Made by a program: the position numbers and the translations under genes. From Saccharothrix deserti (GTDB lineage: Bacteria; Actinomycetota; Actinomycetes; Mycobacteriales; Pseudonocardiaceae), in contig NZ_VKAB01000018.1 in the NCBI RefSeq assembly GCF_009769385.1, positions 210,152 to 274,151 of the forward strand: a stretch of 64,000 nucleotides of DNA, in the 5' to 3' direction. Numbering within the stretch: the stretch's first letter is position 1; every line of letters begins with the position of its first letter. This document shows positions 52,240-60,290 of the stretch, piece after piece. The notes under the pieces are model-generated. The model was not told the origin of the DNA. It was given only the letters and a program-made list of their open reading frames with translations, and ran no database searches.

Positions 52240-53013
52240 ATGACTTCGGACTTCACGGGCAAGGTCGCCCTGGTCACGGGCGCGAGTCGGGGTATCGGGC
52301 GCGGCATCGCGTCGGAGCTGCTGTCGCGCGGGGCGTCGGTCACGATCACGGCGCGCAAGGCGGAGGCCGTCGAGGAGGCGGCTGCTTCGCTGGCGTCAAC
52401 AGCGGGCGTGTCACCCGATCGGGTGTTTGCGGTGCCGGGGAACGCGGGCAGCGCCGACGACCGGGCGGAGGCCGTCGAGTCGACCGTGGAGCGGTTCGGG
52501 CGACTGGACGTGCTCGTGAACAACACCGGCATCAACCCCGTGTTCGGGGCTTTGGTGGATGCGGACCTCGATGCGGTGCGGAAGATCTTCGACGTGAACG
52601 TGGTGGCCGCGTTGGGGTTCGTGCAGCTGGCGTGGAAGGCGTGGATGCAGGAGCACGGCGGGGTCGTGGTGAACATCGCCTCGGTGAGTGGGCTGAGGTC
52701 GACCGGGGTGATCGGGGCGTACGGGGCGAGCAAGGCGGCGCTGATCCGGTTGACGGAGGAGTTGGCGTGGCAGCTCGGGCCGAAGGTGCGGGTGAACGCC
52801 GTCGCGCCGGCGGTGGTGAAGACGCGTTTCGCGGAGGCGCTGTACAGCGGGCGCGAGGAGGAGGCGGCGAACGGATACCCGATGAAGCGGCTCGGGGTGC
52901 CGGAGGACGTCGCGCGGTTGGTGGTGTTCCTGGCGTCGGACGCGGCGGAGTGGATAACCGGGGAGACCGTGCGCGTGGACGGCGGCCTGCTGGCCACCGG
53001 CACCTTGGGCTAG
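52240..53013 (+). CDS. SDR-family oxidoreductase
   Basis: A 257-residue classical SDR: ALVTGASRGIGRGIASELL, LVNNTGINPVFG, NIASVSGLRSTGVIGAYGASKA (Ser, Tyr, Lys) and ITGETVRVDGGLLATG. NADP use is suggested by TARKAEAVEE after the second strand. It resembles FabG-like or 3-hydroxyacyl reductases. ATG at 52240; monocistronic. Confidence 0.89.
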   Translation: MTSDFTGKVALVTGASRGIGRGIASELLSRGASVTITARKAEAVEEAAASLASTAGVSPDRVFAVPGNAGSADDRAEAVESTVERFGRLDVLVNNTGINPVFGALVDADLDAVRKIFDVNVVAALGFVQLAWKAWMQEHGGVVVNIASVSGLRSTGVIGAYGASKAALIRLTEELAWQLGPKVRVNAVAPAVVKTRFAEALYSGREEEAANGYPMKRLGVPEDVARLVVFLASDAAEWITGETVRVDGGLLATGTLG

Positions 53014-53095
53014 ACCGGGCCCTTTGGGTAGACCAGCACGGTCGGCAGGCAAGAGGGCAGGCAGGCAGGACGACAGGACGGCAGATCCGCAGATC

Positions 53096-53122
53096 GGGGT
53101 TCGGGGTTCGGGGTTCGGGGTC
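53096..53122. repeat. 7-bp tandem repeat
   Basis: GGGGTTC is repeated three times plus a part, right at the end of the Thr-rich anti-sigma-like gene. Confidence 0.6.
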
Positions 53123-53630
53123 AGCGGGTGGTGGTGATTTGTGGGGGGCGGCTGGTTTGTTGGATCTGGGTGGTTGATTCGGTGCGTGTGGTGTCGGTGT
53201 ACGGGGGTGTGGTTCCGACGCTTGGGATCGTGGTCACGGTCGTCGTGGTTGTTGTTCTCGGGGTCGTCGTGCCGGTCGGCTGGAGTGGGGGGCGGGTCGT
53301 GGACGGCGGCGGGCCTTCGCTCGACGAGGTGGGGTCCTCCGGTTCGGTGCTGCCGGGGGTGGTGGTCTGGACGGGGGTGCTGGTGGCGCTTTCCGGCGCG
53401 GGCGGGCCGGCTGGGCTGTTGTCGTTCTGGCCCTGGGGCTGGTTGAGGGCGAAGGCGACCACCACGGCCACCATCGCGGCTGTGCCGATGCCCGTCGCAC
53501 CTACCGCGTAGGCGCGACGGCGGCGTTTGACGCGGGTGCCCCGGTGGACGATGTCCACCGCGCTGAACGTGCGTGGCGGCGGCTGGATGTTCAGTTCTTC
53601 GAACGTCTTCTTCAGTTCATCCTCGAGCAC
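53121..53630 (-). CDS. Putative membrane anti-sigma-like protein, Thr/Pro-rich outer part
   Basis: A 169-residue protein. A short cytoplasmic N-terminus (LEDELKKTFEELNIQPPPRT) and basic patch (RVKRRRRAYAV) precede one TM helix (GATGIGTAAMVAVVVAFAL), then about 100 residues of Thr/Pro/Ser, ending in TTR. The gene overlaps the sigma gene stop by 14 bp, the usual arrangement for an anti-sigma factor. No HxxxCxxC zinc motif is present, so regulation would be of another type. Confidence 0.7.
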   Translation of the reverse strand: MLEDELKKTFEELNIQPPPRTFSAVDIVHRGTRVKRRRRAYAVGATGIGTAAMVAVVVAFALNQPQGQNDNSPAGPPAPESATSTPVQTTTPGSTEPEDPTSSSEGPPPSTTRPPLQPTGTTTPRTTTTTTVTTIPSVGTTPPYTDTTRTESTTQIQQTSRPPQITTTR

Positions 53631-54138
53631 CGCGCGACACCTCCTGCCACAACTCGCCGAACTCCGGTCCCAGCCTCTGCTTCAACGCCTTGAGGCCGCG
53701 GCTCGTGTTGCTCTTCACCGTGCCCACCGAGCAACCGAGCGCCGCGGCCGTCTCCTCCACCCCCAGGTCGTGCCAGTAGCGCAGCACCAGCGTCGCCCGC
53801 TGCTTGGCGGGCACGGCGGCCAGCGCGTGCCACACGACCAGCTTGTCCTCGCTCAACGACTCCGCCACCGGCATCTCCGGTAACGAGTCGGTGAGCTTCT
53901 CCCGTTTCCACCGCACCCGGCGGCGCTCGGCCAGGAACGTCCGCACCACGATCTGCCGGAGGTAGGCGTCCAGCCCCTCGCGCTGCGCCAGCTTCGGCCC
54001 CGCCAGGTAGAGCTTGAGGAACGCGGACTGCACCACGTCTTCGGCCTCGTGGTGATTGCCGCACAACAAGAACGCGGTGAAGCGCATCGAGTCGGCACAC
54101 CGGTCGAAGTAGTGGGTGAATTCCGCGTCCCAGCTCAC
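53617..54138 (-). CDS. SigE-family ECF RNA polymerase sigma factor
   Basis: A 173-residue factor: FTHYFDRCADSMRFTAFLLC, HHEAEDVVQSAFLKLYL (region 2) and LPEMP linker, then AVPAKQRATLVLRYWHDLGV, EETAAALGCSVGTVKSNTSR (region 4). The WxxDF-type opening and length fit the streptomycete SigE-family (TIGR02983-like). The gene lies between two Thr/Pro-rich membrane proteins, four bases after the first and overlapping the second. Confidence 0.88.
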   Translation of the reverse strand: MSWDAEFTHYFDRCADSMRFTAFLLCGNHHEAEDVVQSAFLKLYLAGPKLAQREGLDAYLRQIVVRTFLAERRRVRWKREKLTDSLPEMPVAESLSEDKLVVWHALAAVPAKQRATLVLRYWHDLGVEETAAALGCSVGTVKSNTSRGLKALKQRLGPEFGELWQEVSRGARG

Positions 54139-54142
54139 GCCG

Positions 54143-54571
54143 TCAGCGCCTCGTGGTCACCGTCGTCGTCGGCCACGCCGGCCGCGTCGTGGTGGTCTCC
54201 ACCGGGTACGACGGCCCGGGCGACGTCTCGATCGTCGTCGTCGACGGCGGCTGCGACGAGGTTGGCTCGGGACGCGTGGTGGTCGTCGGCCACGGCGGCG
54301 TCGACTGCGGCCGCGACGTGGTCGGCTCCGGACGCGTCGTAGTCGGCCAGGGCCCGTTGCTCGGCGGCATGGTGGTGCTGATCGGCGGCCGGCTGGTGGT
54401 CGGCGGCTGGGTGACCGTCGACTGCGGCGAGGTGGTGGTCGTCACGGGACGGGACGTGGTCGGCGTGGGCTCCTCGTCACCGCCGCCGGACGCCAGCGCC
54501 GTCCCCGCCACGGCCAGACCGCCGACCACGACGGCCCCCGCCGCCACCAGTGCGACTCGTTTGCGCAGCAA
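54143..54571 (-). CDS. Thr/Pro-rich exported protein, first gene of the sigma operon
   Basis: About 142 residues. A signal-anchor (RKRVALVAAGAVVVGGLAVA) is followed by almost pure Thr/Pro/Ser with near-repeats of TTTRPEPTTSRPQST. TTG at 54571 follows GAGGAG. It ends four bases before the sigma start, so it belongs to the same operon. It may be a wall-spanning stalk or a sensor; no fold is recognisable. Confidence 0.65.
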   Translation of the reverse strand: MLRKRVALVAAGAVVVGGLAVAGTALASGGGDEEPTPTTSRPVTTTTSPQSTVTQPPTTSRPPISTTMPPSNGPWPTTTRPEPTTSRPQSTPPWPTTTTRPEPTSSQPPSTTTIETSPGPSYPVETTTTRPAWPTTTVTTRR

Positions 54572-54652
54572 GACTGCTCCTCGGGCTTGTGAGGTCACCG
54601 CTGTTCGGTGCCCCCTCACCCTTATGAATGCGGTTGGGACCGGCGGGGGTTG

Positions 54653-55333
54653 TCACGAGTTCCGGCGGGTTTCCCGGACGACGATCTCCACCGCACGGGC
54701 TCGGACGGCGGCCTCGTCCAGCACCGCCCGCCGGGGCTCCGGCACGTCCAACACCCGCGGTGACGCCAACGCGAACACCTCGTCCAGCCGGCGGTCACCC
54801 CGCAGCGCGTCCAACGCCTGACGGTCACCACCGAGCACGACGGCGTCCAGCTCGCCCAGCCGAGGCACCAGCACCCGCGCCGCGTCGTCCGCCGCGGCCT
54901 GGAGGGCGACCCGCGCCTGCCCCTCCCGACGCCGCGCGAACCGCTGCTGCGACCACCCGCCGGCCTTGTTGCGCCCGTGCACCTGACGACTGTCGGTAGT
55001 CGACACGAGCACCACACCGTCCTGCGCCACCCCGATGCTGTGCCCACCGAGCCGCACCAGCAGGAGCCCGATCCGACGCGAGGCAAGCGCATAAGCCATC
55101 AACGCGTCGAGCGCCAGACCATCAACCTCACCCGTAGGGGTGAATTCACCGAAGGCGGCCGACGCGGAAGCCGTAGTCCCGTCCACCGCCGTGACCACGC
55201 AACGACCAGGCGTCACCGAAGTGGAGACCACCCCGCCGTGCCGGGAGCCGAACCGGGAGAACCACCCTTCCAGGCGTTCCGGCGGGACCTCGACCGCCCG
55301 CCCGCCACCGGCGACCGGGCGCACCCTGCTCAT
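54653..55333 (-). CDS. acVLRF1-family peptidyl-tRNA hydrolase (Vms1-like release factor)
   Basis: A 226-residue protein with the VLRF1/eRF1-like core: VDGLALDALMAYALASRRIG, GHSIGVAQDGVVLVSTTDSR, and the catalytic loop RNKAGGWSQQRFARRREGQA, where the Gln after GGWS (residues 125-130) corresponds to the GxxQ element of release factors. This is the actinobacterial Vms1-like release factor that frees stalled nascent chains from tRNA, a ribosome-rescue role. ATG at 55333. Monocistronic. Confidence 0.82.
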   Translation of the reverse strand: MSRVRPVAGGGRAVEVPPERLEGWFSRFGSRHGGVVSTSVTPGRCVVTAVDGTTASASAAFGEFTPTGEVDGLALDALMAYALASRRIGLLLVRLGGHSIGVAQDGVVLVSTTDSRQVHGRNKAGGWSQQRFARRREGQARVALQAAADDAARVLVPRLGELDAVVLGGDRQALDALRGDRRLDEVFALASPRVLDVPEPRRAVLDEAAVRARAVEIVVRETRRNS

Positions 55334-55423
55334 GCACACGCCTCGCCGGCGCTCGGCGTGGCAAGAGCAGGGTGCGCTGTGTTGAACGATTCGCTCGCAA
55401 GCTCGCTCATGCCGACGCGACGC

Positions 55424-56008
55424 TCATGCCGGCGCGACCGCGACCCACACCGGCAGCGGGTGCCCGCACTCGGCGGGCGACAGCCGCTGCACCGCGCCGA
55501 ACCCCGCGTCGCTCAGCGAGGCGGAGATCTGCTCGGGCGACAGCACCCGGTGCCGGGTCGACACGGTGTTCGCCACCTCCCACGTCTCCGCGCCGCGCAC
55601 CAGCTGCACGACCTCGAGAGCGTAGGACTCGCCGTCGGCCGCCCAGTCCCACAGCTGCACGGTCACCTGCCGGTCCACCCCGCGCCCGGACACCTTCGGC
55701 GGCGGCGCGGTGGGCCGGAGCCGACCGAGTTTGTCCAGCTCGGGCACGGCGGCGAGGAACAGCCCACCGGGCCGCAGCGCCTGCCGGGCCAGCAGCAGCG
55801 CCTGGTCCAACGCGTTCTCGTGGGCCAACCGGGGCAGCAGGTCGTCACCGGCGCGGACCACGTCCACCGGCGGACCGCCGTGGTGGCGCACGACGTCGAG
55901 CAGGTCGATCACCACGTGGTGGCCGGCGCCGAGCACCGCGGCGGCGACCTCCGTCAGCGGGTCCTCCGGCACGGGCACGAGGTCCTGGGCGGCGGTCACC
56001 GGGCACAC
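55424..56008 (-). CDS. Methyltransferase-like protein, possibly N-terminally reduced
   Basis: About 194 residues. The C-terminal part (LARQALRPGGLFLAAVPE, YALEVVQLVRGAETWEV, TRHRVLSPEQISASLSDAGF) is typical of class I SAM methyltransferases, including the post-motif RPGG strand and the insertion sheet. The glycine-rich SAM loop (motif I) is missing; the N-terminus begins at DLVPVPEDPLTEVAAAVL. It may be an inactive relative or a remnant. GTG at 56008 or 55999. Confidence 0.6.
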   Translation of the reverse strand: MCPVTAAQDLVPVPEDPLTEVAAAVLGAGHHVVIDLLDVVRHHGGPPVDVVRAGDDLLPRLAHENALDQALLLARQALRPGGLFLAAVPELDKLGRLRPTAPPPKVSGRGVDRQVTVQLWDWAADGESYALEVVQLVRGAETWEVANTVSTRHRVLSPEQISASLSDAGFGAVQRLSPAECGHPLPVWVAVAPA

Positions 56009-56312
56009 AGTAGGGCCAATGGATCAGTGACCGCCAACGGCCCGGGGCAGCCCCCGCGGTCCACCCGGACGATCACCACGACCTAGCAGTCCGAAGGCCC
56101 CGCCGGCACTCGTTCGAACCCACCGTTGCACAATGTTACCGACGGGTTTACAAAGGGAAGAGCCCGGATGTTCACCACTTGACAGAACGATGCCCATCCC
56201 ATCAACTCGTAACCCGTATGGCCCAATCATTGACTCCACCTGGAAGGCACCAACGCCCTGCGTTGGCGGGTAGGGTCACTGGGGCGTGATCTCATGACAG
56301 CGGGGAGTCACA
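56009..56312. other. Intergenic region before the XRE regulator
   Basis: About 300 bp without a gene. It includes TTGACT (56230), a perfect small hairpin CCAACGC-cct-GCGTTGG (56250-56266) and TAGGGT (56271), which may form promoter and operator of the XRE gene. Confidence 0.35.
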
Positions 56313-57290
56313 ATGACCAACGCTGCCGGTCGACCCAACCTGTCCGTCGACGAACTCGACTCGGCGGGACACGGCAGTCTTGCGCAGCTTCTCACCACGG
56401 GACCGTTCCCCGAGGCGCTGAGAGCCGCGATCAAAGCCAGCAGGCTGAGTCTCGACCGCATCCAGCACCGGCTCGCGCTGCGCGGGGTCACCATCAGCGT
56501 CGCGACGCTGAGCTACTGGCAGTCCGGCCGACGCCGACCCGAGCGACCCGAGTCGCTGGAGGCGCTGCGCCACCTGGAGACCGTGCTCGGCGTGCCGCAG
56601 TCCGGCCTGTCGGCACTGCTCGGCCCGCCGCGCCCGCGCGGCAGGCGGTCGCGGCCGACGACGATGATGCCGATAGACGCGCTGTGGGCGCGTCGCGAGC
56701 GGGTGGCGAACCTGCTCACGAAGGTGGACACGTCCTCGGACGTGAAGCTGGGTCGGATCAGCCAGCACGACCGGATCGAGATCGCCGCGGACGGCGGTCA
56801 GCGTTCGGTGTGGGTGCGCCAGATCCTGCGCGCCGAGCAGGACGGCCCGGACCGGTGGGCGCTGGTCTTCGAGACCGAGCAGGCCAACGTGCTGCCGCAG
56901 GTGGTGAACCTGCGCAACTGCCACCTGGGACGGGTGGTCGAGGACACCGAGGCCAACATCATGGCCGCCGAGATGATGTTCGACCGGCCCCTGACCAGGG
57001 GCGAGACGATCATCATGGAGTACGAGCTGCTGTTCGCCGAGGGCCACTACCCGGCGGGCAACAACACCTTCGCCCGGAAGTTCCGGCTGCCGGTGCGCGA
57101 GTACGTGATCGAGGTGCGGTTCGACCAGTCGAACCTGCCCGCCCGCTGCCAGCAGTTCAGCGTGCCCGCCGGTGACGACACCCCGTCCCGGCGCCGCAAC
57201 CTGGCCCTGGACGCCGCGGGCGGCGTGCACGCCGTGGCGCTCGGTTTCGGGCCCGGCGTGTTCGGCATCCGCTGGGAGTGGCCGAAGTAA
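56313..57290 (+). CDS. XRE-family HTH protein with unknown C-terminal domain
   Basis: A 325-residue protein. The first 110 residues form an XRE-type HTH (FPEALRAAIKASRLSLDRIQ, LRGVTISVATLSYWQSGRRR, LETVLGVPQSGLSALLG). The C-terminal two thirds (LGRISQHDRIEIAADGG through GIRWEWPK) are beta-rich with no recognised family and resemble conserved actinobacterial proteins with the same layout. Probably a DNA-binding regulator. It ends at a strong terminator. Confidence 0.75.
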   Translation: MTNAAGRPNLSVDELDSAGHGSLAQLLTTGPFPEALRAAIKASRLSLDRIQHRLALRGVTISVATLSYWQSGRRRPERPESLEALRHLETVLGVPQSGLSALLGPPRPRGRRSRPTTMMPIDALWARRERVANLLTKVDTSSDVKLGRISQHDRIEIAADGGQRSVWVRQILRAEQDGPDRWALVFETEQANVLPQVVNLRNCHLGRVVEDTEANIMAAEMMFDRPLTRGETIIMEYELLFAEGHYPAGNNTFARKFRLPVREYVIEVRFDQSNLPARCQQFSVPAGDDTPSRRRNLALDAAGGVHAVALGFGPGVFGIRWEWPK

Positions 57291-57302
57291 CAGGCGCGGT
57301 GG

Positions 57303-57334
57303 AAGGGCCCCGGGAGCGTGCTCCCGGGGCCCTT
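57303..57334. terminator. Strong bidirectional terminator
   Basis: AAGGGCCCCGGGAGC pairs with GCTCCCGGGGCCCTT, followed by TTT on the plus strand and preceded by a matching A-poor flank. It separates the convergent XRE and protease genes. Confidence 0.9.
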
Positions 57335-57353
57335 TTTCACAGGGAACCGGTCG

Positions 57354-60146
57354 TTAAACGTAACCGTTGATCTTCAGGGAGACCGCGCGGATCGAGCCGA
57401 GGTCGGACGAGGCGTTGTCCACCACCTTGAACGTCCACGTGCCGTCCACCGGTTCGGCGAGCAGCGCGCTCAGCGAGGTGGTGGGCCGCCAGGTGCCGGT
57501 GAACGGCGCCTGCGCGCTGGTCACCGACGAGAACGGCTGCGCCGCGGAGTCGTCGAACACGACCTGGCACAGGTTGTTGCCGGTGCTGCCGTTGCGCTGG
57601 AACACCGTGGCCGTCGCGCCGGACGGCGAGGTCAGCGTGCCGACCAGGTCACCGACGAACGTGTGGTCGATGCCGACCGTCGTCGCACCCGTGTTCGCGT
57701 TGCACGTGTCGCCGTCGATCGTGAACGCGATCTTCGCCCCGCGGCCGATCCCGCTGACCGGGATCGACACCGTCGCACCCGTGGCGTCGTTGTCCGGCAC
57801 GGCCACTGCGGGCCCGCCGTACGCGAACGTCTTGGTGTCACGCGACGGCTCGCCGACGTTGAGCGAGAACACGCTCGTGGTCGGTGACGTCGAACCCGCG
57901 AAGGTCACCCGCGCGTCCAGCCGGATACCCGTGCCGACCTGCGCCGAGGCGGGCACGGTCACCTTGAACGTGTTGGTCACCGTCTGACCGACCTCGACGT
58001 TGCCGTAGTACTTCGACCGCGGCGCGATCGTCACGCCCGCGGTGGGCGTGGTGAGCACGAGGCTGGTCGACGCGGCGGTGCCGTCACCGGCGTTGAGCAC
58101 CGGGACGGTGATCGTCGCGGTGGTGCCCGGCTTGAGGTACTGGCTGCCGTCGGCGTCGTTGACCACGGACGGCTTCTGCGCCTTCGCCAGCGGCTGCGGC
58201 GAGGCGCCGGTGTAGGCCAGGACCAGGTCGGCCCGCACGACGCCGGCGCCGGTGCGGTTGTCCACACCGGCCTCGACGATGTCGAGCGCGGTGGCGGTCA
58301 TCGCCTCGCGCACCTCGGCCGGGGAGAGGCCGGGGTTGCCGGACAGGACCAGACCCGCGATGCCCGCGGCGTTCGGCGCGGCCGCCGAGGTGCCGAAGAA
58401 CGGGTTGAAACCGGGCACGCTGGTCTGCACGCCGTCCGCCGCGGTCAGGTCGGGCTTCTGCCGGACCTCCTCGCTCGGGGTGCCGTCGGGCGCGAAGAAG
58501 ATCCGGCGCGGACCGTCCGAAGTGAACCGCTCGGGCTTCTGCGTGCCGTCGTAGGCGTTCGGGAACGGGCCCTTCGGGTTGGCCGGGTCGCCCGGCTCCA
58601 GGGCGGACGGCAGCGCGTCGCGCGCCGGGGCCGCCGCGACGCTGATCGCGCCCTTGGCCGCGGAGTGGCCGCGGGTCACGCCGGGCGTCGCGAACTTCTT
58701 GAGCCCGTCGGAGGAGTCCTTGAAACGACCGCCCAGGGCGGACAGCGACAGGTACTTGTCCTCACCGCGGAACTTCACCACGGCCAGCCGCAGACCGGAG
58801 CCGCTGGTCGGCGTGTTCAGCCGCTCGTACGGGTCCTGCGTGCCGTCCTGCGTGCCCTGGCTGAACGTCACCACGTTGCCCTGCGAGTTCGCCAGGTACA
58901 GGTCGTAGTCGTTGAACGACGAGGCCAGCGGGTCGGACCAGAACAGCGTCACGGGCACGCCGGTCGAGCTCTCCGACAGCGGGTTGAACACCTGCTTGGC
59001 GTCGGGCGAGGGGTTGAAGTCGTGCGCGGTGCCCGCGAACTTGCCGACGCCCACACCGGAGTCGACGAACCGGCCCTCCCAGTGGCCCGAGGTGCCGTCC
59101 GCGACGTTGCCCTCGTTGCCCGCGGAGGAGAAGAACATCGCGCCGTCGGCGGTGACCGCGTCCACGGCGCGCGCGATCACACCGTCCTGGAACGGCGACT
59201 CGTTGAAGTAGAGGATGTCGTCGACGATGACGTCGCAGCCCATCTGGAACCGCAGGCTGCGGATGTTGTCGGCGAAGCTCGCGTCGCCGTTGATCGCGGT
59301 GGCGAAGCCGAGGCTGGCGTTGGGCGCGATGTCGTGCAGGATCTCCAGCATCGCGGTGCCCTCGTCGCCGTCGCCCTCCTGGTTGGGCAACACCTCCACG
59401 CCGGCGGGCAGTTCGCCGGCGGCCTGCGACGCGGCCAGGGAGTCGACGCCGTCGGACAGCGCGCAGAGCTTCACGCCGGTGCCGGTGACGTGGAAGTCGC
59501 CGCGGGCGGTGTCGGCGGCGTGCGCGCGGTCGCCCTCGTTGGTCTTGACCGCCTGCGCCGAGATCAGCGCCTCGCGGGTGCGGTCCTCGACCTGCTTGGC
59601 CTTCTCCTCCTTGGTGAGGGGAGCCTGGTCGGCCTTGCGGTCCTTCTTGTTGAACGTCTTGAACTCCACCGCGGTCTCGACGCGGCGGACGTCGCCGCGG
59701 GCCGAGAGCTTGGTGAGCGCGTTGAGGGGCAGCTGGGCCCGGACCGTCGCACCCTCGGTGGAGACCGAGCGGATGCCGCCACCCGCGGCGTGCACGGCGT
59801 TCACGAGGTCGTCGGTGACCTTGAAGGCGCGGATGTCCACCACGACGGTGTTTCCACTTTGGACCTTCACACCCGTCTGGAGCGCGGGGAGCTTGTTGAA
59901 CGTGCCGGAGTTCGCGCGGCGGCGCTGCTCGACGATGAGCGCGCTGTCTACTTTGGACTCTGCGCCGGAAAGCGACTTCTTGATGTCCTGGAGCGCGGCG
60001 ATCTGCGCGGCGGTCTTGTCCTCGACGCCCTTGGACGCCTTGGTCGGATCAGCGGAGGCGGGCGACACGACGCCCAGGGTCAGCAGTGCGGCGGTACCCG
60101 CCGCGAACAGGATGTCTCTTCGGAATCGACGTCTCGGTGAGCGCAC
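57354..60146 (-). CDS. Large secreted S8-like serine protease with P/Homo-B domain
   Basis: A 930-residue exported protease. Signal peptide to about residue 32; pro-region to about 200; catalytic part with KLCALSDGVDS (Asp232), then GDGDEGTAMLEILHDIAP, where Glu262 stands in place of the usual His of HGT, and GTSAAAPNAAGIAGL (Ser587). A CARDB-like beta domain follows, and the last ~150 residues form a P/Homo-B jelly roll (VGDLVGTLTSPSGATATVF, GTWTFKVVDNASSDLGSI). GTG at 60146 is chosen since GGGGGAG precedes it. It acts outside the cell. Confidence 0.88.
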   Translation of the reverse strand: MRSPRRRFRRDILFAAGTAALLTLGVVSPASADPTKASKGVEDKTAAQIAALQDIKKSLSGAESKVDSALIVEQRRRANSGTFNKLPALQTGVKVQSGNTVVVDIRAFKVTDDLVNAVHAAGGGIRSVSTEGATVRAQLPLNALTKLSARGDVRRVETAVEFKTFNKKDRKADQAPLTKEEKAKQVEDRTREALISAQAVKTNEGDRAHAADTARGDFHVTGTGVKLCALSDGVDSLAASQAAGELPAGVEVLPNQEGDGDEGTAMLEILHDIAPNASLGFATAINGDASFADNIRSLRFQMGCDVIVDDILYFNESPFQDGVIARAVDAVTADGAMFFSSAGNEGNVADGTSGHWEGRFVDSGVGVGKFAGTAHDFNPSPDAKQVFNPLSESSTGVPVTLFWSDPLASSFNDYDLYLANSQGNVVTFSQGTQDGTQDPYERLNTPTSGSGLRLAVVKFRGEDKYLSLSALGGRFKDSSDGLKKFATPGVTRGHSAAKGAISVAAAPARDALPSALEPGDPANPKGPFPNAYDGTQKPERFTSDGPRRIFFAPDGTPSEEVRQKPDLTAADGVQTSVPGFNPFFGTSAAAPNAAGIAGLVLSGNPGLSPAEVREAMTATALDIVEAGVDNRTGAGVVRADLVLAYTGASPQPLAKAQKPSVVNDADGSQYLKPGTTATITVPVLNAGDGTAASTSLVLTTPTAGVTIAPRSKYYGNVEVGQTVTNTFKVTVPASAQVGTGIRLDARVTFAGSTSPTTSVFSLNVGEPSRDTKTFAYGGPAVAVPDNDATGATVSIPVSGIGRGAKIAFTIDGDTCNANTGATTVGIDHTFVGDLVGTLTSPSGATATVFQRNGSTGNNLCQVVFDDSAAQPFSSVTSAQAPFTGTWRPTTSLSALLAEPVDGTWTFKVVDNASSDLGSIRAVSLKINGYV

Positions 60147-60290
60147 AGGCGTCTCCCCCAGTTGGGCGTGCCCCCGACGCACGCGGCCCAGCGGTCGGAT
60201 ATTCCCGACCACGGGTCAACGTATTGCGCACGACCAAGTACCGTCTGCCACCGTTCGGCCTACTTCTCAGACGGTTTTTCCAATCACAGT

